NCBI GenBank assembly: GCA_013176395.1
Contig: JABMLP010000008.1
Span: 496,001 to 560,000 of the forward strand
DNA length: 64,000 nt
Source: Venturia oleaginea
Taxonomy: Eukaryota; Ascomycota; Dothideomycetes; Venturiales; Venturiaceae
Direction: 5' to 3'
The position numbers and the translations under genes were made by a program. The notes under the pieces are model-generated. The model was not told the origin of the DNA. It made no database searches and saw nothing but the letters and a program-made list of their open reading frames with translations. Below are positions 17,301-29,150 of this stretch, piece by piece; position 1 is the stretch's first letter, and the number at the start of each line of letters is the position of its first letter.

Positions 17301-18059
17301 ACAGTACTTCCGCAGTCACCAAGGAAAAACCGAACCGTCAACTTGCTTCAAGGGAGAAGGCCCACAACGACCGTTCGTCGGAGAGGCCGTCCTGGTAGAT
17401 TTGATGTCCGCAGTCTGGATAAAAATTCCACTCTCACTCAGACATTCATGGGTCCGCTCCGTCAGCTTGGTGATGATGTGAAGACAGTGATTGACACCGA
17501 CACCGATGATGCGCGACCAAAACCTCCCCCGCCTTCGAAAGACGACCTAGACCCTGATTTCCTTGCCGCACTGCCTGAGGAGCTTCGCCGCGAAATTCAA
17601 GACCAGCATCGTCGCGAGCGCTTGCAAAAAGCTTCCGGACTGCACATCGCTGAAAATCGGAGGAGACGGGCACAGCCGGTTACACATCCTACACCCCATG
17701 TTCAGCGTGTCTTCAAGGTACCGGCACGACCGCCCCGTCCGACTTTCACTACTCGCAGGATCTCGGCTTTGCCTGCGTTGCGCGATGCGATTGGGCAGTG
17801 GGCTGTTGAGTTCCGGGATGAGGGTCCGTATCGCGAGGATACGGATGCGCTGGGAACTTATTTAACGAGGGTTGTGGGCGATGAGGGGGATATCGCCAAG
17901 GCTGTTGGAGCTGTGAAGTGGCTTCATTGGCTGGTAGAGGAGGAATTGATTGAAGCGGGCGACGCGACGGGGAAATGGGAGCGTGCCGTTGGGGTTGTAA
18001 AGGAATGCGTGCAAGATGCTGTTTGGAAAAGGGGATTGGGCAAGGTGGATTTTGGGTAG
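14339..18059 (+). CDS. REV1: Translesion DNA polymerase / deoxycytidyl transferase Rev1
   Basis: Y-family enzyme that inserts dCMP opposite abasic sites and scaffolds polymerase zeta in nuclear translesion synthesis. Exon 1 is 14339-14393 (starts MGSRLEKKS) and exon 2 is 14446-18059, with a 52-bp intron; the product is 1222 residues. A BRCT domain spans about residues 65-155 (QIFRGVVAHVNGYTQPSLND). The catalytic palm has VDFDSFFAAV (Asp about 442) and SIDEALID (Asp-Glu about 537-538), all acidic ligands present. Little-finger and PAD regions follow. Three ubiquitin-binding-type motifs of the form DPxxLxxLPxxxRxxI start at about residues 886, 939 and 1053. The C terminus (about 1120-1222) matches the Rev1 CTD position that binds Rev7/Pol zeta. 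The long acidic linker between BRCT and catalytic core is usual in fungi. Confidence 0.96.
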
Positions 18060-20145
18060 TTGGTTTACTTGCGGTGGTGGGTTGATGAGTGGTATGGTTA
18101 CGATCTGATGAACTGGGATTGAATCATGTTGTGAGATTCGCTTTTATTGTTGCCGTTATTTTACCCACTTACACGTATGTTCGCGACTGTGTACTGCAAA
18201 CGTACATATTTTTTCACTCAGTGCGAGGCGATCAGCAGGTAGTAATCAGCTTACATACATACGACATACTCACCCGCACGTATACCAAGCTGACATCACG
18301 GCGCCCTCGATTATGAGCTGGCACGCAACCAAAAAGAGAAATCGGAGGAAGCCTTCATAGTACAGATGGCCTGGTATACATCCCACTCACTCGCGACTAG
18401 ATAGACAGATTCCGACCACGGCAAACCCCCATATCCGACAAGTAGACAATGAGTCTCCGGAAAAGCCAATTCTTGAGAAACCTTCATTTGGATGGAGGTG
18501 GTCTGAACTCTACAGCTGACTTAAGTTAAGATGGCATTGTAGATGGAATAATGATCCATTGCTCGTCGGGGGGTTTTTTTTTCTTTCTTTTCGAAATGGT
18601 CGTTATGCAGACTCTTTTTTTTCATGTGTGGAAGGGTCACGATTTGATCTGATGGACTTGATGTTGCTGAGTTCACTGTCTTGCTACGCTAACCCCCCGT
18701 TCCACCTTCATGGCTCTGTTGTGAAAAGAGAGTTGTATAGTATGCGGTATATATACAGTCATGGACTCATGGAAGTGGGAATGATGTCGTTCAATTTGCT
18801 GCGTCGAGTGCCTCATCTCGTGTGAGGTGGATTTCCATGACTTGCTCGTGGAAATTTGAGATGACAGTTTTTCAAGTTCTGTCATTGAAGTGGTAGTATC
18901 CTCGATGGATCAGATAATTTCTTCTTGTAACCGTAGGAACGCGCGTAAGCAACCTTCGCCGTAGAGCAGGGACATGTTCATGCTGAATATTCCTAGCAGA
19001 CTATAAGCCATATCCTCGGCTCTTGTTGTATCTCCCCGAGATACAACAAGACATTCTTTCCGCAACAGTGCATGCACTCAATGGCGCGCCTCTCAAGGTT
19101 GCGACATGTATGCGAGTGATACTTGAAATGGAATTTGACAGGCTCGCCTTTGTCCCAAGAGTTAGCGGCGAGAATATGATGGTGCTGGGCGCGAGCAATT
19201 CCTGCAAAGTCCAGCCTCTGGTAAACCACCTACTGAGCCCCAGACTAGAGCATTCGGACTGTGGTGCCTATAGTCACACACGTTAGACAAATAGGCATAG
19301 CAGACACAAGCATTTTCATACCAGCGGAATATGGAGTTGATCGCCGCAGAAAGCTCAGCGCCAGTAGTCTTGTCGATGCTACGACGACGATCAGCACTCG
19401 AACGAATTCTCTAGGTTCTCATAAGGACTCGCCAGCAAGTATCGATCCAGACATACTCATACCCATTCTTCGCTTCCTCATTGCAACAGCCATTGATCTT
19501 GAAGTACCCAGCCTTCTTTTCAAATCCGCCTTTTCGTATGTCCTGTAACGTCACCTCTTCCGAGTCCCAGGTGTGCGAAAGAATTACATAGTCAGGAATA
19601 TGCTATGCGCAAGAGTCGCATCGTGTCCTGATGTGATCGCTTCGAACTTCAGTCCCGACCTGGTGTTCAAAGTCTACCGTCTCCACTCTTAATGGATCAG
19701 TGATGAGCCTAGCGCAGAATAAAAGAATACTTGTGGATTCCATATATCATGGAGGTGGCAAGTCAACTGTGCTGATGAAGCAGCTGACGTTGTGGAAGTT
19801 CTGAATTCAGCTCCAGCCCGTAGTGGCGCATTGCTTGCAGTCACAGCCAATAAAGATGAGGACGACCCTAGGAGGAATTCTGTGAAGATGATCTTTGAAA
19901 CATCAGGATCCTGTGACGGTCAAATTTCTGGAGGCTGCGAGGACGAAGTGAGTCCGAGTGCGCATGTCGCAGGGTTGCTTTTACCGTGGCGCAGCGAAAG
20001 GCGATGACAATAATGCGTGAAAGACAAAGAATTGATGAAGTGATCTCCTGGAGTCAAGTTTCGAAAAGCACAGCAAGGAATACGCATCTGCAAGAAGATC
20101 ATGTTAACCTGAACTTTCCGCTTCGTGTTTACGTACATGCAGATC
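18060..20145. other. Long intergenic region between convergent REV1 and PPR genes
   Basis: No convincing coding frame (all under 100 codons). It holds a G6T9 homopolymer block (about 18568-18585) and a perfect hairpin at 19021-19051. The right end is the 3' flank of the PPR gene. Confidence 0.5.
19021..19051. repeat. Perfect 13-bp inverted repeat with 5-nt loop
   Basis: The arms TCTTGTTGTATCT and AGATACAACAAGA pair exactly around CCCCG. It lies about 1 kb from either neighbouring gene end, so it is not obviously a transcription terminator of either. Confidence 0.8.
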
Positions 20146-22705
20146 TCAAGGCTGCAGCTCAACCTCTACGTTGATCTGGTTCAGCAGGCTGTCCGCTCTC
20201 TTTATCTTGCCAAGATTCAACATATCCTCCCACACATGTGGGAAGTGCTCTTTCATCCACTGCTCCGTCTCTAATTGCTTCGCGTACAATCTCGATGAGT
20301 TGTACATCGTGCCCAATCTGCAAATTATTTAGTCAAACACAAGACAACAAGTAAAACAGAAGTACTCACATCACAGCATCAGGCTTGATGCCCAGACTCT
20401 CCTCACACTCCAGCATAAACTTCCTGGAGTCATCATAAAGATAATTTCCTTGCAGCGAACCGACATAAGCAGCAACAAGATCTCTCGTAATCTCTATATC
20501 AAGATCTCGCAGCTGTTTCCACACTCGTAAAGCTTTCCTTTCACCGAATGGGATTTCCTCTGTGACCTTGAACACGATGAGCAAACTCTCGTAGCTTGGT
20601 CCCTCCCGTGACGACACAATCTCCTCCCAAAATGTAAGCGCACGACGTGGCATTTCACACCCCACGTAACCAAGCATGAGGGCGTTGTAAAGTTTTGTGG
20701 ATGGTTCAATGTTCATATCCAGCTTGAGAGCGTTGTGGAAGACCTCCAGGGCCTCGTTGTCGTGGAGCTTCCCAGCACTGACGAAGGCAGTTGCATATGT
20801 ATCAGTAGTTGGTTGCATTTCCGCCGACGAATGTTCGCGCATATGGTTGAAGACGTGGACAGCCATATCGCATCTTTCTCGTAAGAAGAATTCCTGCATG
20901 ATTTTTGTGCGAACTTCGCGCGTGACCTCCGGGAAAATTGCTTGGTAAATCATGTACGTATCCCATACGCGTCCCAGGCTGTTCCTTCTATCGAGGCAGA
21001 TGTTCAAAAGCACATCACGAACGACAGCGCGGTCGTCGATCGAGATGTGAGGTATATGCGTCTTGAGTAAGTCAACTACGTCGTGGTACTCTTTTCGCAA
21101 AAGATGGAGCTCGGCTAGTACGGCCACACTTTCTGGAGGAAAGCGAATATTTCGACCATTGAGATCTTCCACGACGGTCATAATCGATTCGAAAGGATAT
21201 CTGTTAGAACTGCACATCGCCTGGAGCAGCCGATGTATCCGGGGAATATCCTCATTGTTTTCGACATCATGCATCTGCGCTCTCTGGTAGGAAGTGCGAG
21301 CTCCTTCAATGTCGCCTACAGACAACCTGTAGTCCATCTGAAGAAGATACATTGTTGCATCCGGTGGAATTTTCCAGGTCCGGCCAAGGTCCACAAGCCT
21401 CTCAGCCAAGTACGGGTCCTTTCGCGAATTGGCGTACATGATGAGTATATGTATAGTTTGATTGTTAGGTACGAAGGTATCGTTCGTTCGTCGCATCACT
21501 TCCATCATGCGATTGACCTCGTCGACGCCTTTCCCAGTGCCCAATGCCCACAGAAAGATTGAGTCCCAAGAATCTCGGGAGGTCTGGAGAGCACCGTTTT
21601 CTGTGATGGCGAGCACAATGCGGCGACCAAGATCCATCTCATTCTCCTTCAGACAAGCTATAATCACGTGGCGAAGAGTTGCTTGTGAGATTTGGCCGAT
21701 GTGAGAAATGTCTAAACAAGCCTTCAGGTCGACCATACTCCCTGCATCTGCGTATGCCAGAACAAAATGACTTTTCAAACGCTGTTCAAGAGACGGAGAG
21801 AATGATCGTAGTATTTCAGCTGTTGCGCGGAGCTCGTGGATGTCTTTTATCATCCCGAATCCTCGTATGATCTGACGCCACTCCTTTCTTTCGTACTTGG
21901 AGCTTGCAGAGCGAGTTGTAATGAGACTCCGAGCTTCTTTTGCATACCCTGATTCACACAATACAGAAATTAGAGCCAGTCTCGCCCACGTTGTGGCTCG
22001 CTCGAGCTCGGCAGCATGCTCTTCGGAACTAGCCACATCTGGAAGCTCAAACATGGAGAATTCGGTGTCGTCTTGGTGCTCTTCTGGCGTTATGATCGTA
22101 GAGGATTTGTCCCCAACCTCTTCCTTTCCAACGGTTTCTTTCATTGGAACAATGTCCATCGATCTCTGCTGCAGTATTCGATATAACTCTTTCGCCAAAG
22201 CCACAGAAGACTCCTGCCTGCGGACCTCGCGATGGTCTTTTCCAATTCTCCCTTTAGCAAATACTTCCGCAGCGACTCCCAGAAAGGTGACAGGCAACAG
22301 CGGTTTGCCATGATCCCCCTCTTTTGAAAGCTTCTCGAGATACTGAAGCACCTTCAAAGCCGTAGCTGCCTGTGTGTCGTTGGGGGTCGTCCTCTTTGCC
22401 GCTTTCGCATAGAAGTACGCTCTCCATGCCTCCGCTATGTCATGTTTGTCCGGCGTTCTCGTCCTGCTTTCCAGACCAGCGCATGTCTGTTGCATGAGCT
22501 CCAGGCCGGGCTCGATATCTGAATCATTCCTTTCTCTTGGCCTTGCTCTTGTGAAACCGAAAAGCGTCCGCCGTTGTGGTACTATAAGAGGTCGCCGTCC
22601 ATGGTGTCTGAGGGTATGTGCAAAGCGATATAAACAGTCTCTGTGTGTAATTGGCTCGTTTCTGAGAAGATGTCGGAAGACGACGCGGGTGAGGATAGAT
22701 CGCAT
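20146..22705 (-). CDS. Mitochondrial pentatricopeptide-repeat (PPR) protein
   Basis: An 835-residue product from two exons (22705-20370 and 20317-20146), with a 52-bp intron (20318-20369, GTGAGT donor, TTTGCAG acceptor). The N terminus is Arg/His-rich and lacks acidic residues (MRSILTRVVFRHLLR), as in a mitochondrial presequence. The body is helical-repeat in character, with PPR-like pairs such as AVHVFNHMREHSSAEMQPTT, DTYATAFVSAGKLHDNEALE and TKLYNALMLGYVGCEMPRRA. PPR proteins bind organellar RNA; fungal candidates include factors for complex I assembly (CIA84 type) or for a specific mitochondrial transcript, and I cannot choose between these. It is divergently paired with a mitochondrial ribosomal protein gene 245 bp away, which supports a mitochondrial role. 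Confidence 0.85.
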
Positions 22706-22950
22706 TGCTCGGCGGGGTGTGTTTTAAATCGGTCTTGATGGGATTGAAAGTAGGGTTATCATGGCTATGATCAAATAGAAGATAGAGGCTCGAATTGAAT
22801 CTGAGAGGGCTCAATTGCAACACTAAACGCTTCCTTGGGGCGTGAGTGGGAGTAATAGATACAACGCGAGCTCGGACTAAAATATTTTGGAGGGACGTCC
22901 GAAGTTCATCGGCTATCCAGCATTGCAACGAATCAATACCACAGTCCACA
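22706..22950. promoter_or_regulatory. Bidirectional promoter region of two mitochondrial-protein genes
   Basis: 245 bp separate the divergent start codons of the PPR protein and bS18m. No clear TATA box. Shared regulation is inferred from the spacing and the common mitochondrial destination. Confidence 0.45.
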
Positions 22951-23753
22951 ATGAATATTCTACGGCGAGTACCACGGCGAATGCCACGGCAAACGCCCCA
23001 ATTCCTACGCCCATTCACGACTTCCCCGCAACCCCAGCGATCAGTGGGCGTTCACGATGCCTACCTCGATGCAATGGACCCGACCAAACAAGCAGAAGCA
23101 CAACCCCCAACTCCAAATCCCAACAATCTCGCTAGCGATATGGCAAGACTTTTGGGAACCGCTCGACAGGACATCGCAAGGCCTGACGCAACGCGCGAGC
23201 GCTTCAGCGCTCCCATCGGCAAATCCTCGTCAGAGACAGAATTGAAACAAGCATCGGAGGAGTTGCAAAGAGCGGGCGGCGAGCGCGGCGTGCTCAACCA
23301 AATGCCCAGGAAGTGGAAAGAAGGCGATATCTATGCTCCTCATGATTTGTCCATTGGAGAGGCCAAGAAGTGGAAGAAGATCATCAGGAGACCGGATAAG
23401 GATTGCTTTGACATGCTAGGAAAGAATCCTTTGTTATTCTATAAAGTACGCTACATACTTCTATTTCTCTCTCTACTCCATCTTTAAGGGAGAGCTACAC
23501 ATTGGAACCACTCGCTAACATCTGATTACAGAACCTCCCCCTCCTCGACCAATTCACAACAGAAACCGGCCGCATAAAAGCAGGAAAAGAAACAGGTCTC
23601 CGTCTCCGAAACCAACGACGAGTTGCAAGAGCGGTGCGGAGAGCAATTGGTATCGGCTTAATGCCAAGTGTCTACCGGCATCCAGAACTAGATCACGAAA
23701 AATTGAAGATCACGGAATACAGGCAACAAAGAGACATCCCCAATTATAAATGA
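22951..23753 (+). CDS. Mitochondrial small-subunit ribosomal protein bS18m
   Basis: Homologue of bacterial ribosomal protein S18 in the mitochondrial small subunit (Rsm18 in yeast). Exons are 22951-23445 and 23532-23753, with an 86-bp intron (GTACGC donor, TTACAG acceptor); the product is 238 residues. The N terminus (MNILRRVPRRMPRQTPQ) is a typical Arg-rich import sequence. The S18 fold lies in the last 90 or so residues. It has FDMLGKNPLLFYK before the junction and LLDQFTTETGRIKAGKETGL, then a basic patch (RRVARAVRRAIGIGLMP), after it. The intermediate region is a fungal extension. I chose the ATG at 22951 because an in-frame upstream Met (22846) would bury the presequence. The start lies 245 bp from the divergent PPR gene. 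Confidence 0.92.
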
Positions 23754-24728
23754 TATCTGGTCTTTGGTACATGTTATGGCATGGGAAGATACCAAGCTTA
23801 GCGGGGTCAAAACAGGATTGTACAATAGCAATATAGATAGGAATAATCCTGACCCTTGGGTGAAAGAATAGTCATGCCGCGACGAAAGCAAATTTGGGCC
23901 CTTTGTAACGAAATAAAAAAAATCTGTAGGCGTGAATCGGAAACACTACGAGGAAGCCGCAGAGTTCAAAGCCCTGCCCCTAAACGTAGTTACTTTAACG
24001 AGTTTAATCCATAGAAGCGCTCGCATTACTATGCTCCATTCCACCTCCATAAAATCTTTTACGCCATCCTCTCTAACTCCAACCTCACCATCTCAAAATC
24101 CCAAGCTGATAACCCTTTCAATTCACAAGCGATTACGAGCTCGATGGAGAAAAGCAAATCGGCAATTATACACTTCTCACCTGCCAGAAAGTGAAAGGAG
24201 CTAGAGTCAAGCCGAACCCAGATCAGAGAAACTGGACTTGTTAGCGATATTTCCATTCCAAGCCTTTGATCTTACAAAGGTCGACCAGATGAAGAATGTA
24301 ACGAGCTGTTGCTTCTTTCAATCTCCAGCCTACAAAGTCTATCTCGAATTTTTGAGCCAACTACTAGATATCGCTGGGAAATATCAGTCCTTGAAACTAA
24401 TAGCAGGAAGTCAAACCCCCCAGTATTGATTCTTTCTAGATTGTCAGTGACTCAGCCTTGAGTTGAACATGTTAGAATCAGAATATCATTGCACCCCTTT
24501 TCTCATGTTGAGATGGAGGAGCTACTATCTGTAGTTACCTCCTAAAATGTTCGTCTTGGAAGTAGAAGGTCCGAAGAAACAAGGTCTACCTGGCTCCGAA
24601 ACTACCTCCGTATGAATTGGTTCTCTTCATTGTTCTTGTCTTGAGTTCGTTCCGTCTTGACGACAACAATCAACAGTGCCACAACAAAGCAGATAAGGGT
24701 CACTTCGGGTTATTCTGAACTATTGTCA
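23754..24728. other. Intergenic region, no supportable gene
   Basis: AT-rich relative to the flanking genes, with only short overlapping frames and no recognised motif. Confidence 0.45.
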
Positions 24729-25259
24729 TCAAGTCATCTTGACTAACAGGAGTAAGGTTCCCCCACAATCGTACGCCAGTGAACATCTTGAACACTCGAA
24801 ATTCCTTCGAACGGATGAAGCGGAGGGTCTTTTGCTCGGATCAACTACGAGTATGAGATCAAGAAGATCCCTTAACTGCTGCAACATCTCCACCCCTTGT
24901 AACTTCTCCTCTAATGTTAAGATGGTTTGTAACTCTGGCACATCCTGATATTGACTTATTTCTCTAGCCTCTTTTACTGCGTGCGGTACCAGATCTGGCT
25001 GCTCTAGTAGATTTGACTTCGGTCTTGACGGAATCGCCCTCAACCTCGTCGGGGCTCCAATCGGGAAAGAGTCGCATGATCTTTACTATGGATCAGCATG
25101 TGGAATGGCTTTCGCTTTGAAGGTGATGGATGAGTGTGTCGTATCTCCTGTGACTTGCTCTATGATGCGATAGTTCCAATAGGTGCCTATAAAGATGCGT
25201 CCAGGAGCAAGAGACGAGATGGCCCTTGACAAGGATGTATTCATATTGAAGGCACGCAT
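24729..25259 (-). pseudogene. Decayed protein-kinase-like remnant
   Basis: On the minus strand a Met-led frame from 25259 has GRIFIGTYWNYRIIEQVTGD and a THSSITFKAKAIPH strand. This resembles the glycine-loop/first-strand region of fungal kinase-like proteins, and it then stops. A second frame ending at 24729 carries LLDLILVVDPSKRPSAS, the classic end of a kinase C-lobe (subdomain XI, Asp-Pro-x-x-Arg-Pro). The HRD, DFG and APE regions expected in between are absent, so roughly two thirds of the domain is deleted and the pieces are out of frame. It cannot encode an active kinase. The identity rests on motif reading, so confidence is moderate. Confidence 0.55.
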
Positions 25260-26200
25260 TTAAAAACGCTCAAAGGGACGGCTCAAGATGATAGTTTGAT
25301 GATTCGTGATGCGAATAACATCGAGTCTAGAAAAGGTGCAAGGCTGATATTCTCGGGCCCATTATTTCTATCTAGCCAATGAATGTGACTTTGACCTTTG
25401 ATTTCGAAATGGTTTTCAAAGTCATTTAGCAAGTCAGTCATTACAGACGCACAAGGTTGTAACCTGCCCGAGGGGATTTCTACCTAGATACAGAAGTTGG
25501 TAGGGCTCTCGTGGCCTTCTTTGCAAAATTGCTGGTCCTCTTCCTTTTCAAGTCCAAAGGCTCAGGTGTCAACCTCAGTTATGCAGAGGCTACAGAATAG
25601 TCCTTGATTCCATAATGGCGGAACCATCTCAATTTCTGCGTCTAGGTCGAGAGCCCGCGGGCAGGGTTACAACCTATCGCATAACAGTAACGGAATAACA
25701 ATTGCCATTGACAAAATGTCACGGCTAGTAGTAAATAATGAAAGGCGTGAGCAGCAATCAGGTATGGACTAAATGTGATAGTGAACTACAGGTAGCTATG
25801 TAAATGGGGGCTGGGGGCAAGGCCTACTTATAGGTCTTGCTGTGGCCCGTGTACTGTGGCGCCTTGTTAGGTGCTTGGACACTGGTTGTTCAAGTAGCCT
25901 AGCAAGCCGTCACACCAAACGTCTGGAGCGTCTCCTTTGAGTGTGTGATTTGATAACGAGTTGAAAATTTGACGGTTGGCGAGTGTCCTTCGAAAGTCGA
26001 AGTAATCCTTTCAAGTATTTCTACAGCTTTATGCCCATGGCAGAGATCCAATAAAAGGTCCATCATTCCTCACATGTCTATAAACCATAGAATTTCACGG
26101 CTAGACCAAAACCCAAGCCAGAAGCAGCCAAAAAGACGTTCCCAACAAATGTACAGGCCCAGAAAATCAATGATCAGTGTTCATTCTCACTGTCTACCGC
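25260..26200. other. Non-coding stretch with a diverged copy of UTP18 3'-flank sequence
   Basis: About 25452-25500 resembles about 26549-26597, the sequence just downstream of UTP18. Both contain a GGTTG[TC]AAC block followed by a GATTTC[TG]ACCTAGATA block. Nothing else was recognised. Confidence 0.45.
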
Positions 26201-26286
26201 TTAGGCTCTAACCTCCCATCCCCTAACATCACCCTTCTCATTGCCAACCAAAAGTACCAAATCTCCTTCAGCACCGTTGCTCGAGG
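26201..26286 (-). pseudogene. Duplicated 3'-terminal fragment of UTP18
   Basis: The minus strand encodes GAEGDLVLLVGNEKG, then VRGWE and a stop, nearly the same as the last codons of UTP18 about 440 bp away (one Ala/Asp and one Ile/Val difference near the end). Homology stops abruptly upstream, so only about 27 codons were copied. It is a gene scrap, not a gene. Confidence 0.8.
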
Positions 26287-26641
26287 CTAGCAGGCTGAAA
26301 GACCACCAAAAGAAGATCATGTCGAAAAGGGGACGAGAGTTTGAAGTCCATCAGGAGGATACGCCTCATCTGGTTCCATAAACCCATTGAAGCTAGGATC
26401 GAGGATCAGCCATCGGATCAGCCAGTGATCGAGGAAGGCACAGGGAGTTTTGTCAAGCTAATGGGAGGGTTCGATGGGCCAGGCAACCAAGTTATTGAAA
26501 TTGTACGATCCAAGACGTGAAGAGCAAGCCCAGCCATCGTAGAAGCATGAGGTTGCAACATATCCGAGAGGATTTCGACCTAGATAGAGAAGTCAGAATG
26601 ACGCAAAACTCTCTGATTTCCACTCTTTTACATCATTAAAA
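26287..26641. other. UTP18 3' flank
   Basis: No gene. It includes the parental copy of the short block also found near 25452. Confidence 0.5.
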
Positions 26642-28649
26642 CTATGCTCTAATCTCCCATCCTCTGACAGCACCCTTCTCATTGCCCACAAGCAACACCA
26701 AATCGCCCTCCGCACCCTTTGCCTCAATAGCAACCTCTCCAAACGACACGCTCGTTACCCTTCCAAACGGCGTCTTAACAGTAGGCCAATTTCTATAAAC
26801 AGCACAACTGGGTAAATGCACCAATCTCAACGCATCCGCCTTCCATCTCGAAGCCATGACCATGATTTGCCCGCAGGGACTAAATGCCAAGTGTGAAATT
26901 GGCGTGACGAGTTGATCTAGGATTCGCAGCGGAGCAGGGTTATTCGGGATTGTGGTTTTAGGTTGGATTTTCTTTCCGAGCGACGGTGTTGGTGAGCTTG
27001 AGGAGGGGAGGAGATGCCATGGTTTCCTGTCGTAGACGTTCACAATGCCACTGCTGGAGCCGATAGAGATATACCTCCATCCTCCCAGGCTCTTCTCGCT
27101 TTTTCCACCTAGAGCGATCGTAGTTGTGCCTACCGCACCGTCGTCTTTCCATCTCGCCACTGCGATTCGGTTTTCCAATTTCCATTCTGTCATTTCGCCA
27201 TTTTTGCCTGCGATCACCAGACCCTTCGAGTCGGCCCACCATTCGAAATCTGCAACGCCGCCTGTACTCTCTACTCTAGCCTGCGCGATCCACTGTAACG
27301 TATTTGCGTCAAGGATATTCAGTATTCCACCTCCTTTTCTTGCAGAACCTTGTATCGCTATATGTCCTCCATCTGGACTTATCTTGAATGTCTCCATTGA
27401 TCTTTGTTCTTCTTGGTGACCATAGACTCTTGAAATTTTCTCCACTTGTCCGGTCTGAAGGTCCCAGACATGGAAGTAGCGTCGCCGGGCGCCGAGGAAG
27501 ATGCGGGGGTCAGATGGCATAGGGTGGAAGAGAGTGGTCGTTAGAGGTGTGTGTTTTATGTGTAGAGTTGTGAGGAGCGGGTTCGGATTCGGAGGCGTTG
27601 GTTGAAGGTGGTGTAGGGAGAGAGTTGAACTGGGACCAGAGGAGAGGAGCAATGGGAGTTTTGGGTGGATTTCGAGACAGGTGATTGCAGACTTCGGTAT
27701 ATATTAGTATGAGACCAAAGGCGTGGTAGAGATATCTTACAGGTCCACTGGTGATTATATCCTTCATTCTTTGGATGTCTATCACTTCGGGCCGGAATTT
27801 GCGCTTTCTCGGTTCCCCATTTACAATTGTGGCTCGTTTCGTGACCGTGTCTGCATCTTGTAGTAGTCTTGCAAGAGGTTGTTGTGTCAAAACCTCGCCA
27901 TCCAAATCCATATCATTGTCTGACGAGCTTTCTGATGTATCAGAGCCTGTAGAAGTCCGCCTCTTCTTTATCGGCCTGCATATTGTCGCGGTCTGCACCC
28001 ATTCTGGGACTGGGTTGAGTACTTGGAATCTGCAGCTCCAATTAGCATCAGTACTGCCAGAAGCAAGCCGAAGACATACTGTTTCCGCAGCCGCCTCGAA
28101 TACTCTTTGCCGGAAATCACATCCTCAGCTTCCGTCCTCCGCAATTTCCTCAATTGTGGTCTCGTAGCCAAAGAGATAGATATCCTCTCATCGTCGCTAT
28201 CCGACCAAGCAGGCGCATCCCCACCTGCCTCGTCCTCGTCGTCCTCAAGCGCCGCGCTGATAGCTTGTCCTTGCAGAGCTGTAGGTTCGGTATCAATAAA
28301 GTAGAGCTACGCGAAGTCCAAGTCAGTCTACGACTCTTCAATCGCATCGGCGCAAACATACGTCCGCGTCTTGAACCGTCTCCAATCCAGGCCCCGAGTC
28401 CACATCAGTATCCTTCACAACCAGCTCTTTCCCCTTCGTCTCCTTTTCAGCAGTATTGAATCCCTTAATCCCTTGCCTGAAGCCTGTAGCATCACCAAAG
28501 ACTAATCTCTCCAGCTCCTCCTCTTCTTCGTCTCGTTCAGACTCTGCTTCTTCGGTTCCTGGGTTGTTGAAACCATTGAATTCTTCCTCATCGCTGGAGG
28601 AATCATTCTTTTTGACGGCGACTCTTTTCGTTTTAGTGAGGGTAGGCAT
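26642..28649 (-). CDS. UTP18: U3 small nucleolar RNA-associated protein 18 (SSU processome WD40 protein)
   Basis: Utp18 is a WD40 subunit of the UTP-B complex in the small-subunit processome; it recruits exosome-associated activity during 18S rRNA maturation in the nucleolus. Four exons: 28649-28362, 28306-28080, 28029-27741 and 27691-26642. The introns are 55, 50 and 49 bp, all GT-AG, and the product is 617 residues. The acidic N terminus holds a conserved block (EEEEELERLVFGDATGF). Exon 2 contains a further acidic stretch (APAWSDSDDERISI), and PVPEWV follows intron 2. After the QPLARLLQ block the WD40 propeller begins at SAITCLEIHPKLPLLLSSGP, which spans intron 3, and continues with RYFHVWDLQTGQVEKI to the last strand EKGAVRGWEIRA. 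I start at 28649 (MPTLTKTKRV); an in-frame Met at 28727 would add 26 residues not typical of the family. Confidence 0.94.
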
Positions 28650-29150
28650 TTTGGAGGAGTCTGGGTGTTTGTAAAGATTTTTGGAACTTTTTCGACATCG
28701 CGGAACAAATCTCAGAGTCGCATTCATTGGCTAGAAATAGCTGATCCGTGCGTCGGCCTCGCCCGCCTTGAATGAGACGTTGGTTTCAAAAAGGGTTAGA
28801 CTTGAGATACTTCTTAGAGAGAGAGAATCTCTATCAAATAATGCAGCTATTCAATTTGGGAGAAACGACAATAAGGTACTACGAACACTAATTTCCGGAC
28901 TTTTCCTTCCTTCGGTCACCAAGACATGAGAGAAATATATTGGGAAATGTGAGTCTCAATAGATACCCTTTACGTGTTGGAAACCAATCAGAGCTCATGA
29001 ACAGATTGAAGACAGCTAGTATTGACAACATATTTTCCCATCAATTCATTATAAGAAAAGGCATTGTAGCGAGACAAATCCACCGACAGCGGACATAGCC
29101 TAGCAGCACACTGTTCAGACTATAGTACGCGTTTCTTTATCTCCTTGACC
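28650..29150. other. Intergenic region, no supportable gene
   Basis: UTP18 promoter side, then AT-rich sequence with no recognised feature. Confidence 0.45.
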
